NCBI GenBank assembly: GCA_963826035.1
Contig: CAWGVZ010000010.1
Location: 1,984,001 to 2,048,000 of the forward strand
Length of the DNA stretch: 64,000 nt
Source: Actinophytocola sp963826035
Lineage (GTDB): Bacteria > Actinomycetota > Actinomycetes > Mycobacteriales > Pseudonocardiaceae
Reading direction: 5' to 3'
Below the pieces are notes generated by a model, which was given only the letters and a program-made list of their open reading frames with translations, searched no databases and was not told the origin of the DNA. Shown here piece by piece: positions 46,365 to 54,193 of the stretch. The translations under genes were made by a program, and so were the position numbers. How positions within the stretch are numbered: position 1 is the first letter of the stretch; every line of letters begins with the position of its first letter.

Positions 46365-48847
46365 TTCCACACCAGCCCGATGTGCCCGCTGCTCTTGGGC
46401 TGCTGATCGGGCGGGAGCAGGCGGACCAGCTCCTGGTTCACCTCGCCGAGCGTCCGCACGTCGCCGGCCGACGCCGCGCGTTTTCCCTTGGATATCAACG
46501 AATCCACCGCCGACGACGGCGGCACCCGGTGCACGAGACCGTAGAACAGCTTGATCGGCCAGTCCGGGGCGCGGCGTTCCAGCTCGATGAGGAACGCGAC
46601 CGTCTGGTCAATCTGCGTGCGGACGGCCGCCGCGTCCTGGGACCGGATGGCCTCCCGCGCGCGGGCGTTCAGCGTGTCCAGCTCCTGCCGGTCGGTGCGC
46701 GAGCCGACGTGGTCGACCAGCCGCTCCGCCTCGTTCAGCATGTCCTGCAGTTCCTGCACCAGCTCGGACAGGCCGATGGCGTCCTCGATGTCGTCGAGGT
46801 CCGCCTGGATGTCCCGCAACCGGTCCTCGGCGTACTTCGCGGCACCGGGATCGACCCTGGCCGCCCGCACCTGCTCGCGGGCGACCTCCAGCGCGTTCTC
46901 CTCGTCGAGTTTTCCGAGCAGCCGCTTGGCGTCGGGGGCACCGGCACGCTCTACCGGCGGGCGCAGCCGATCCATCCGCTCCTGGGTGTCGACGAGCAGG
47001 ACTTCGAGCACCTCCGCCGCCTGCGCCCGGGTTCCCGAGAAGTCGATCTCCGCCTCGAACTGGGTGTCGAGCAGCGGCACGTCGGCGATCACGGCGAGCA
47101 GGTTGGACGTGGTGGCCGTGAAGGTGACCTCCACGTCGCTGCCCTTCGGCAGGTCGATCCGCAGGTCGCGGGGCCGGATCACCAGCATCCCCACCTCCTG
47201 GTTGCGGTTGCCGCGCCGGCGTTCGCCCTGCACCAGAGGGATGCGGATGAGCTCCTTCGTGTCGGTCCGGCGCAGCGCCTCGGCCGTGACGAACGGCTTG
47301 GTATGCGTCTTCGGCAGCGGCGTGCCCTTGGGCAGCAGCGGGGCGAACGTGCCGTCATGCAGCTGGATGCCCAGTGAGTGGCCGAGGGTGAGCGCCCCGA
47401 TCTCGTTCTCGGCATGGGTGATCGAGAAGGTGTCGGGCTCGATCGGCCGGGGCGCGCCCGTGCCGTCGGTCAGCTCGATGGTGAACCGCGAGGTCCGATG
47501 TGGATCGAGATCGACCTCGGCGGCGAAGGCACCCTTGGCGTTCACCGCGATCCGTGCCGAACGGAACGGCGGCTGCCCGGCGGGATTGCTGAGGATGACG
47601 CCGTAGCCCGCCCAGTCGGTGGCGGCCGGCGCGTGGAGGGTACCGGCCACCGGGGCGGTCGGGAAGCTCACCCGCGCGTCGTAGTGCAGGGACACGGCGA
47701 ACTGCCCGGTCGTGGGGGCGGGCAGCGCGGACCGGGGCCGGTGGACCGTGCTCGCGTACAGAGCGGCGCCCTGTGCGACGACCGTGGTCGGGTCGAGGCT
47801 GATGTCCAGCTCGATGCCGAGGCCGTGCCTCGGGTCGGCCAGCAGCTCCCGCAGCCCTGGCGCGAGGGTGGTGCCCCCGACCAGCAGCAGACGGTCCACA
47901 CTGGACGGATCGAGAGCGGCCGTGGCGAGCGCGTCCCGGCAGAAGTTGATGGCCCGCACGTAGAACGGCTCGGCGAGCGCGTCGAGTTCGGCGCGGGTCA
48001 CCGTGTGCAGGAACGTTTCCTCTCTCCCGTGCTCGTCGGCCAGCTCCGCCTCGACGATGACGGAGTCCAGGCGGGACAGCTCGATCTTCGCCTGTTCGGC
48101 CGCGCCCTTGAGCGCCGCGAAGTTGCCGAGCCAGTTCTTGTTCGCCCGGTTGAACTCGCGCAGTCCCAGGTCGCGTTCGGCGGCGGGTGCCAGCACCCGC
48201 TCGACCAGCGCCCAGTCGATGAGCTTGCCGCCGAGCCGCGCGTCGCCGGCGTGGTTGAGCACGCGCAGCTCGCCGTCCTGCTTGCTGACCACGGCCGCGT
48301 CGAACGTGCCGCCGCCGAAGTCGAACACCAGCCAGTAGCCGCCCTCGACGTCGTCGCGCAGTCCGTATGCGATGGCCGCGGCCGTCGGTTCCGGAACGAG
48401 CGGGCACGCTGATCCGAGCCCGGCCAGCTCCGCCGCCTCCCTGGTCGCCTGGTTCTGGTTGAGCGTGAACGCGGCCGGCACGGTGATCACCGCGCAGTCG
48501 GGGGCGATGCCGCACTGCTTGGCCGCGTCCGCACGCAACGACTTGAGGACCTCGGCGGACAGCTGTTGCGGGGTGAGCGTCACCCCGGCCCGCTCGAAGC
48601 GGGTGGTGACGTCCGCGAGCCCCATGGTGAGCTTGAACTCCGAGACCGCGTTGGCCGGATCCCTCATGACCCGATCGCGGGCCTTGCGTCCGACGTAGAC
48701 CAGGTCCGGCTTGGGGATGTAGACGGCCGAGGGCGTGATGTCCCCATTTTCGATGTTCTTGATCACCGAGGCGGTGCCGCCGTCGGCGACCGCGATGGCG
48801 CTGTTGGTGGTACCCAGGTCGATGCCGAAGTCGATGGTGTCACGCAC
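46361..48847 (-). CDS. DnaK-like Hsp70 with divergent C-terminal half
   Basis: An 828-residue protein. The ATPase domain (1 to about 390) has phosphate-1 GIDLGTTNSAIAVADGG, VITVPAAFTLNQNQATREAA, PEPTAAAIAYGL, phosphate-2 LVFDFGGGTFDAAVV and adenosine LLLVGGTTLAPGLRELL. The C-terminal half is not a standard DnaK substrate domain: a beta-rich part (about 400-570) and a long helical coiled region (about 590-790). It is about 200 residues longer than DnaK and has no EEVD-like tail. GTG 48847 is chosen (GGGGG upstream). Overlaps with a GrpE-like gene upstream and a TPR-TM gene downstream suggest a dedicated machine rather than the housekeeping chaperone. Confidence 0.85.
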   Translation of the reverse strand: MRDTIDFGIDLGTTNSAIAVADGGTASVIKNIENGDITPSAVYIPKPDLVYVGRKARDRVMRDPANAVSEFKLTMGLADVTTRFERAGVTLTPQQLSAEVLKSLRADAAKQCGIAPDCAVITVPAAFTLNQNQATREAAELAGLGSACPLVPEPTAAAIAYGLRDDVEGGYWLVFDFGGGTFDAAVVSKQDGELRVLNHAGDARLGGKLIDWALVERVLAPAAERDLGLREFNRANKNWLGNFAALKGAAEQAKIELSRLDSVIVEAELADEHGREETFLHTVTRAELDALAEPFYVRAINFCRDALATAALDPSSVDRLLLVGGTTLAPGLRELLADPRHGLGIELDISLDPTTVVAQGAALYASTVHRPRSALPAPTTGQFAVSLHYDARVSFPTAPVAGTLHAPAATDWAGYGVILSNPAGQPPFRSARIAVNAKGAFAAEVDLDPHRTSRFTIELTDGTGAPRPIEPDTFSITHAENEIGALTLGHSLGIQLHDGTFAPLLPKGTPLPKTHTKPFVTAEALRRTDTKELIRIPLVQGERRRGNRNQEVGMLVIRPRDLRIDLPKGSDVEVTFTATTSNLLAVIADVPLLDTQFEAEIDFSGTRAQAAEVLEVLLVDTQERMDRLRPPVERAGAPDAKRLLGKLDEENALEVAREQVRAARVDPGAAKYAEDRLRDIQADLDDIEDAIGLSELVQELQDMLNEAERLVDHVGSRTDRQELDTLNARAREAIRSQDAAAVRTQIDQTVAFLIELERRAPDWPIKLFYGLVHRVPPSSAVDSLISKGKRAASAGDVRTLGEVNQELVRLLPPDQQPKSSGHIGLVWK

Positions 48848-49355
48848 GGTTGTCCCCCTGCTGTTCGGCGACCGGGCAGCCGACGATGACCTGGCCGGTC
48901 TGGATGTGCCTGTCGCGGAAGTAGATCGACGGCCGGACGGTGCGCAGGACCCGTTCGGCGTCGGCGCTCGGGTCGTCCTCGAACGCGAGAACTTCCAGGC
49001 TGCGGCCGGAGTGGTACGGGTCGCCGTCGTGGTCCTGGACCACGAGCCCGATGTCGGAGAGCGAGTCGCGGCACAGGCCCAGGTAGCGGCCGGCGGGCCG
49101 GGTGTAGCGGCCCTCCGTGTCCTGGGCGAGCTTGCGCTGCGCGCGCCACAGGTTGGTGGCCGCCTCGACGAGGGTCTTCTCGTCGAGGTCGGGCTCCGGT
49201 ACGGCGGGCACGGGTGCGGCCAGGGTCTCGACCTCGGCCAGCAACTGGTCCAGCTCGGCGAGGACCGGAGTGTCCTCGCCGGGGGCGATCCGGAACGCGC
49301 GGTGGTGGCGCCGTTGCCGAAGCTCCGCACGCAACCGCGGCAGCAGTGTCCTCAT
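48840..49355 (-). CDS. GrpE-like nucleotide exchange factor
   Basis: A 171-residue protein. A helical N-terminal part (AELRQRRHHRAFRI, LAELDQLLAEVETLAA, AATNLWRAQRKLAQ) is followed by a small beta domain with GDPYHSGRSLEVLAFEDDP, VLRTVRPSIYFRDRHIQTG and VIVGCPV, matching the GrpE head pattern of a G-x-P-H/F strand and the 'V..V.pgi...g..i..g.V.vg' ending. ATG 49355 has GGAGGAG upstream. It overlaps the J-like gene by 4 bases and the Hsp70 gene by 8. It should release ADP from the neighbouring Hsp70. Confidence 0.7.
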   Translation of the reverse strand: MRTLLPRLRAELRQRRHHRAFRIAPGEDTPVLAELDQLLAEVETLAAPVPAVPEPDLDEKTLVEAATNLWRAQRKLAQDTEGRYTRPAGRYLGLCRDSLSDIGLVVQDHDGDPYHSGRSLEVLAFEDDPSADAERVLRTVRPSIYFRDRHIQTGQVIVGCPVAEQQGDNRA

Positions 49356-51502
49356 CGAACTCCTCCGGTGAAGCTCTGGTAGTCGCCTCGGTAGGCCAGA
49401 CACGCGGCGTAGATGGGCTGTTCGGAGTCGTCGTCCCAGAAGTCCTTGCCCGGCCAGCGGACGTCGAGTAGGACCTCGGGCGGCAGGTCGGCCACGTTCT
49501 CGCAGGCCACCTGCGCTGCCGCGTACACGGCCTCATCACCGGGCCAGGCCGCGCCGCGGTCGAAAAGGTGGGGATAACCGAGAATCTCGGCCCAGTGGAG
49601 CTGATCGCACCGCACGATGGGCAGGCCCGTCAGCGGCCGGAACACGTCGGGATTGTGTTGGAGGCACGTGCCGATCGGCGCGTTGTCCCACACGGGACCG
49701 CCGAAGACGTTCATCGGCACCACCACGTCGTCCACCTTGGTCTCCGGATCGGCCCGGACGAGGCGACCGAGCGGCTCGCCGTCGACCCGGTGCAGCAGGC
49801 AGGTCGCGTAGTTGTCGAAGTCGTTGTCGCCGGCGTTCCAGGACGCGACGTCGGGGTGGACATTGCTCGTCATGAACTCGCCGGTCGGCAGATCCTGTTC
49901 GGCGAACAGCCATCCGCACTCGAACTCCGCGAGCGCTGCGATCTGGTCCTGCTCCGGGCTCGGCGAGGGCACCTCTCCGAGGGGCGCGTAGCCGAGCACC
50001 TTGGCCCAGTGCGGCTCGTCGCACGGGACGATCGGCACCTCGTCCTTGCCCTCGTCGCGGGTCCAGCCCTCCTCCGTGTCGATGCAGGTGCCCAATACTT
50101 CGTTGTCACCCAGGTTCGGCGCGAACAACGTGCCCTCGTCGCCGCGCGGCCACAGCAGGTACACGACGGCGGCGACGGTGGCCACAGCCAGGAACGCCCC
50201 GACCTTCCGGCGGTGCCGTCGCCACCAGCTGTGGTGGCGGACCCGCGGGACTCTGCGACGGACCGTGGGGGATCTGAACCGCTGGGCCACCACACCGGAC
50301 CCGGGCCGGGACGACGCCCGTCCTCTGGTCACTCGGTCGAGCAGGCGGTCGATCTCGGCCGTGCCGGTGGCGCCGCCCAGCTGCCGCTTGATCCCCCTGA
50401 GCATCGTTCTCGCGAGGTCGGGCCGCCCGGCGGCCAGCAGTTGGTCGACGCGTTCCTCGATGATCGCGAAGGTGGCCACCATCTCGTCGAGCGTGGCCTG
50501 GTTGGCCTTGATGGTCTGGTGCGACATCGGATCGGTGGCCAGGTTGTGTGCCGTGCGCAGCCATTTCCCCGCGTCGGCCTCGGCGCCGGGACCGTCCCGT
50601 TCGATGAGAACGGTGGCGCAGTTGTTCAGTACAAGGGCGGCGCGGTCCCGGACACGGGCCGTGCGGCGGTGCCGGCGGTGTGGCACCAGCGCTTCCAGCC
50701 GGTCCAGGCCCGGCACCACCTGCTCGTGGACCACGGTGACCGCCCAGTTCACGTTGCCGGCCCTGAGTTCCTCGGTCGCTTCCTTGATGGCGGTGGCGAC
50801 GTCGTCGTACTGCGAGGTCGCGACGTCCTCGAGGAGGTTGTCGGCGACGCCGTCCGGTAACCCTGGCCAGGTGCGGGCCCGGCCGACCAGCCGGAGCTGC
50901 CGCTCCGACGGCACGGCAGCCAGGTCCATCAGCGGCTGGAGAAGGATGATCGGCAGCTGCTCACGCAGGGCCGCGACGACCGACTCGTCGAGCTGCCGTT
51001 CGTCCAGGGCCGCGACCCTGGCGCGGATGTGGTTCCAGAACCCGCTGCGCCGCAGCACGTCGCCCCACAGGCGGGCGGCGTGGGTCCAGGTGCGTTCGGC
51101 GGTGTCGAGGTCCTTGCCGGTCAGCCGGTCGCCCTTGGCCTCCAGGTCCAGCGCGGCGCTGTGCGCCCGTACCGCCTTGTCGTGGAGGTCGTGCACCGAC
51201 GCACCGCAGGTGCACGCCGATCCCGTGCCCCACAACCAGAACAGCTCGTCCACCAGTCGTCGGTGCGGGTTCTCGAGGATCTCGTCGAAGGCGGCGCGGA
51301 CGGCCTCCGTGCCGACCGGGAGGTCGTGGCCGAGGTCGACGTCCGCGCCGGCCTCGAGCGCGGCGAGCACCCGGCGCTGCCGGTGCCGCACCGTCTTCCG
51401 GTCGGCGTCGGTGGGCAATCCCGTGACCCGAAACGCGTTGCGCCGGTACAGCTGTGGGCCGCCAACCCCTCGCAGAGCCGCGACAATCCCGTCGACCGCC
51501 AT
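49352..51502 (-). CDS. Membrane protein with J-like N-terminus and septum-formation-type domains
   Basis: A 716-residue protein. The N-terminus (about 20-95) resembles a degenerate J domain: NAFRVTGLPTDADRKTVRHRQ, then VRAAFDEILENPHRRLVDELFW, without a clear HPD. A helical/TPR-like middle (150-410) precedes one transmembrane helix (about 450-470, VGAFLAVATVAAVVYLLW). Outside are two copies of the DUF4190/septum-formation-type module: VLGTCIDTEEGW...VPCDEPHWAKVLGY and IGTCLQHNPDVF...VRCDQLHWAEILGY, each with paired Cys. It is the first gene of the Hsp70 operon and would bring the chaperone to the membrane. Confidence 0.75.
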   Translation of the reverse strand: MAVDGIVAALRGVGGPQLYRRNAFRVTGLPTDADRKTVRHRQRRVLAALEAGADVDLGHDLPVGTEAVRAAFDEILENPHRRLVDELFWLWGTGSACTCGASVHDLHDKAVRAHSAALDLEAKGDRLTGKDLDTAERTWTHAARLWGDVLRRSGFWNHIRARVAALDERQLDESVVAALREQLPIILLQPLMDLAAVPSERQLRLVGRARTWPGLPDGVADNLLEDVATSQYDDVATAIKEATEELRAGNVNWAVTVVHEQVVPGLDRLEALVPHRRHRRTARVRDRAALVLNNCATVLIERDGPGAEADAGKWLRTAHNLATDPMSHQTIKANQATLDEMVATFAIIEERVDQLLAAGRPDLARTMLRGIKRQLGGATGTAEIDRLLDRVTRGRASSRPGSGVVAQRFRSPTVRRRVPRVRHHSWWRRHRRKVGAFLAVATVAAVVYLLWPRGDEGTLFAPNLGDNEVLGTCIDTEEGWTRDEGKDEVPIVPCDEPHWAKVLGYAPLGEVPSPSPEQDQIAALAEFECGWLFAEQDLPTGEFMTSNVHPDVASWNAGDNDFDNYATCLLHRVDGEPLGRLVRADPETKVDDVVVPMNVFGGPVWDNAPIGTCLQHNPDVFRPLTGLPIVRCDQLHWAEILGYPHLFDRGAAWPGDEAVYAAAQVACENVADLPPEVLLDVRWPGKDFWDDDSEQPIYAACLAYRGDYQSFTGGVR

Positions 51503-51569
51503 GCAAGCGTTCTACCGGCACCACGCGGGGACCGGTCCCGGTTCGTCACCTACCGGTCACCCCAGCCGT

Positions 51570-52331
51570 TCAGCGGTCGAGTTGGAGGCGTCGCCACGTG
51601 CGCAGGGTGGCCGGCACGAAGATCAGTGGGATGGTCGCCACCAGGACGAGTTGGATGCCGGTGACGGCGGCCGGTTGCAGCGCCCACAGGGCGGGCGCGG
51701 CGATCGGGAACCAGGCCCCCGTACCGGACACGACCATCACCTGGGCGGTCACGATGAGGCCGATGGTGGCGCCGATCCCGGGCAGCAGCCCCCGGCCGAG
51801 GGTCGCCGCCCACGCGGCCGGAACGGCCAGCACGGCGGAGAGCAGGGCCAGCAGGTGTTGGCGGGCGAGGGCGGCGAGCACGTCGGCGCCGGGTGTCCCG
51901 AGGCCGACGACCAGCCCGGCGGCGAGGAGCACCGCGACGAGGGCGGTGGCGACCACGACCGCCCATACGAGGAAGACGACGATCTTCGCGGCGGCGACCG
52001 CCGTGCGGCTCACCGGCAGGGCGAACAGCCCGCCCACCGTGCCGTCGGCGAACTCGCGGCCGAACATCCAGCTCAGCACGGTGCCGAAGCCGAGCAGCGC
52101 GGCGGCCGCCGTGACCTGGGCGACCACCCCGAGCAGCAGATCCCACCCGGCCCGGCCGGCGAGCAGGCCGAGCTTGGCGAGGACCTGTTCGTTGCCACCG
52201 CCGGCGGCCGCCGTGAGCGCGCCGGCGAGCACGGCGATGCCCGCCACGAGCAACACGGTGGTGGTGACGACCACCCGGGAGCCGAGCGTCTTGCGGGCCT
52301 CGACCGCGATCGCGGCGATCAGGCCGGTCAC
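51570..52331 (-). CDS. ABC-2-type transporter permease
   Basis: A 253-residue membrane protein with six hydrophobic segments and typical ABC-2 features: an N-terminal cytoplasmic AIAVEARKTLGSR helix before TM1 and a MFGREFADGTVGGLFALPVSRTAV loop (quoted in part: FGREFADGTVGGL), where 'R-E-F-x-x-G-T' is the coupling motif. GTG 52331 overlaps the ATPase stop by 4 bases. With the ATPase it forms an exporter or immunity-type transporter. Confidence 0.85.
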   Translation of the reverse strand: MTGLIAAIAVEARKTLGSRVVVTTTVLLVAGIAVLAGALTAAAGGGNEQVLAKLGLLAGRAGWDLLLGVVAQVTAAAALLGFGTVLSWMFGREFADGTVGGLFALPVSRTAVAAAKIVVFLVWAVVVATALVAVLLAAGLVVGLGTPGADVLAALARQHLLALLSAVLAVPAAWAATLGRGLLPGIGATIGLIVTAQVMVVSGTGAWFPIAAPALWALQPAAVTGIQLVLVATIPLIFVPATLRTWRRLQLDR

Positions 52332-53053
52332 GACGCTCGCCCCACGTCGTCCGCGTGCACCTGGGCGAAGAACGCACGCTCGATGTCGATCCCGCCGGGG
52401 TCCAGCGCACCGACCACCCTGCCGTGGTTGACGACCGTGATGCGGTCGGCCACGCGGGCGACCTCGTCGAGATGGTGACTGGAGACGAGGATCCCCGCCC
52501 CGGCGGCCGCCCGGCGCAGCAGGGTTTCCCGGAGCGCGATGACGGCCGCCGGGTCGAGTGCGTTGGTCGGCTCGTCCAGGACCACGGCCGTGGGGTGATG
52601 CAGCAGCGCGGCGGCGAGCCCCAGCCGTTGCCGGTTGCCCTGGGACAGGGTTCTGGCGCGGACACGCGTGTAGCGGCCGAGGTCCAACTCGTCCACCACG
52701 TCGCCCACCACCCGGTCGACGCCGGCGCGCGGCACCCCGTGCAGGCGGGCCGCGAGGACGAGATTCGTGCGCGTGTCGAGGTCGCCGTAGACGAGCGGGT
52801 GATCGATCAGGTGCCCGACCCGCGCCCAGACAGGCGCGGCCGCGGTCCGGACGTCGTGGCCGTCGATCCGGCACCGGCCGGCGTCGGGTCGCAGCATTCC
52901 GAGCAGGAGCCGCATGATGGTGGTCTTGCCCGCGCCGTTGAGGCCGACGAGAGCGTGGATCTCCCCAGCGCCGACCGTGAGGTCGACGCCGCGAACACCT
53001 GCCTCGGCGGAGAACATCCTCGACAGTCCACACGCGACGATCCGGTCAGCCAT
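52328..53053 (-). CDS. ABC transporter ATP-binding protein
   Basis: A 241-residue ATPase: Walker A ALVGLNGAGKTTIMRLLLG, signature TLSQGNRQRLGLAAALLHHP (LSQGN variant common in ABC-2 exporters), Walker B AVVLDEPTNALDP and H-loop ILVSSHHLDEV. Energises the permease encoded downstream. ATG 53053 overlaps the end of the TetR gene by 8 bases, giving a TetR-ATPase-permease operon, probably autoregulated. Confidence 0.9.
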   Translation of the reverse strand: MADRIVACGLSRMFSAEAGVRGVDLTVGAGEIHALVGLNGAGKTTIMRLLLGMLRPDAGRCRIDGHDVRTAAAPVWARVGHLIDHPLVYGDLDTRTNLVLAARLHGVPRAGVDRVVGDVVDELDLGRYTRVRARTLSQGNRQRLGLAAALLHHPTAVVLDEPTNALDPAAVIALRETLLRRAAAGAGILVSSHHLDEVARVADRITVVNHGRVVGALDPGGIDIERAFFAQVHADDVGRAS

Positions 53054-53597
53054 GGTGACCGTCCAATGTGTCCAGTGCGGTGAGGACGGCCGCCGACAGC
53101 GTGCGATCGTCGTCGTCGGCCCACGCGTACAGCGCCGCCATGATCGCCGCAAGCACCGCACCGGCGGCCGCGCGGGCACGTAACGGCTCGGTGCCGTCGG
53201 CCACGAGTTGGTCCACCATGAGCCGCTCGGTCTTCTCGTTGTTGCGCCAGGCCCCGGCCCGCAGCACCGAAGAACCCGCCACCACCCGCACGCGCCGGCG
53301 AACGAGCTCCCCCTCCGGCTCGTCGAGTTGGGCCCAGGCCGAGCGGACCCCGCGCACCGTGCGCGCCAGGGGGCCGAGCGAACGCGACTGGCCGGCGATC
53401 GCGGCGGCGATCACCGGGTCGTACGGGTCGTCGAGGACCAGCTGCTCCTTCGACCGGAAGTGCCGGAAGAACGTCATCTCCGTGATCTCCGCGGCGGCGG
53501 CGATCCTGGCGACCGTCGTGTCCTCGAACCCGTGTCGCTCGAACAGGTCCAGCGCCCGGTCCAGTATCCGGTCATGGGTCCGCTGCCACTTGCTCAC
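53046..53597 (-). CDS. TetR-family regulator of the ABC operon
   Basis: A 183-residue TetR protein: DRILDRALDLFERHGFEDT, VARIAAAAEITEMTFFRHFRSKEQL at the N-terminus, with a short ligand domain whose end (ALYAWADDDDRTLSAAVLTAL) is typical of the subgroup with a C-terminal MftR-like domain. First gene of the ABC operon, with a short palindrome 9 bases upstream of its start. The divergent side carries a MarR gene with its own operator. Confidence 0.87.
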   Translation of the reverse strand: MSKWQRTHDRILDRALDLFERHGFEDTTVARIAAAAEITEMTFFRHFRSKEQLVLDDPYDPVIAAAIAGQSRSLGPLARTVRGVRSAWAQLDEPEGELVRRRVRVVAGSSVLRAGAWRNNEKTERLMVDQLVADGTEPLRARAAAGAVLAAIMAALYAWADDDDRTLSAAVLTALDTLDGHHG

Positions 53598-53605
53598 CCC
53601 ATAAT

Positions 53606-53618
53606 GTTAGCGACTAAC
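53606..53618. promoter_or_regulatory. TetR-type operator upstream of the TetR-ABC operon
   Basis: GTTAG-CGA-CTAAC is a perfect 5-bp-arm palindrome 9-21 bases before the TetR start codon (53597), in the short gap to the divergent MarR gene. Suggests autorepression of the operon. Confidence 0.55.
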
Positions 53619-53633
53619 TTTTTGCTTGTCATC

Positions 53634-53672
53634 TTGCCACCAACATATGATTCAGTTATATAATCGAGTCAT
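53634..53672 (+). promoter_or_regulatory. Consensus promoter and palindromic operator of the MarR-ABC exporter operon
   Basis: TTGCCA (53634-53639), a 19-base spacer and a perfect TATAAT (53659-53664) lie 7 bases before ATG 53671, implying a leaderless mRNA. The segment 53647-53672, ATGATTC...GAGTCAT centred on TTATATAA, is a 26-base imperfect palindrome spanning the -10 and start codon, a natural MarR site. It is strikingly AT-rich for this genome. Confidence 0.7.
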
Positions 53673-54186
53673 GCGTTCTCGGACAGATTCTCGAACAGCC
53701 AACCTTCTCGGCGCGCTCGGTATCGCACTCGCCGACGCGCAGAACCAGCAGCTCGCCGCGTCATCCGGACTGCAGCCGACGGACGCCGCGGCGCTCAACA
53801 CGATCGGCCTGGTGCCCGGGTGCAGCATCGGCGCTGTGCGGGTCACGCTCGGCATCACCCACCCGGGCACCGTGCGCACGGTGGACCGGCTGGTGGCCGC
53901 TGACCTGGTCGAACGCCGGGCCGGCGCCGACGGGCGGACGGTCTCGCTCCACCTCACGGCCACGGGCGAACAGACGTGGGAGCGGCAGTCCGAGGCTCGG
54001 CTGCGCTGGCTGGAGAGCGTGGTCGCGCAGCTGCCGCCCGCCGAACGTGCCGAGGTCGAGCGCGTGGTGTCCGCCGTGCTGTCGGTGGTGACCGGCGACG
54101 AGGAGTCGGCGGAGTTGATCTGCCGGCTCTGCGACGAGCGGCGCTGTCCGCAGCGCCGGTGTCCGGTCACGCTGGCAGCGGGGTGA
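53671..54186 (+). CDS. MarR-family transcriptional regulator
   Basis: A 171-residue MarR protein. DNA-binding region: LQPTDAAALNTIGLVPGCSIGA, LGITHPGTVRTVDRLVAADLVERR, wing GADGRTVSLHLTATGE. The C-terminus carries ELICRLCDERRCPQRRCPVTL with four Cys, which could form a zinc or redox switch not usual in MarR proteins. The ABC exporter genes start 8 bases downstream, so it probably represses its own exporter operon. Confidence 0.87.
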   Translation: MRSRTDSRTANLLGALGIALADAQNQQLAASSGLQPTDAAALNTIGLVPGCSIGAVRVTLGITHPGTVRTVDRLVAADLVERRAGADGRTVSLHLTATGEQTWERQSEARLRWLESVVAQLPPAERAEVERVVSAVLSVVTGDEESAELICRLCDERRCPQRRCPVTLAAG

Positions 54187-54193
54187 GTGAGCC

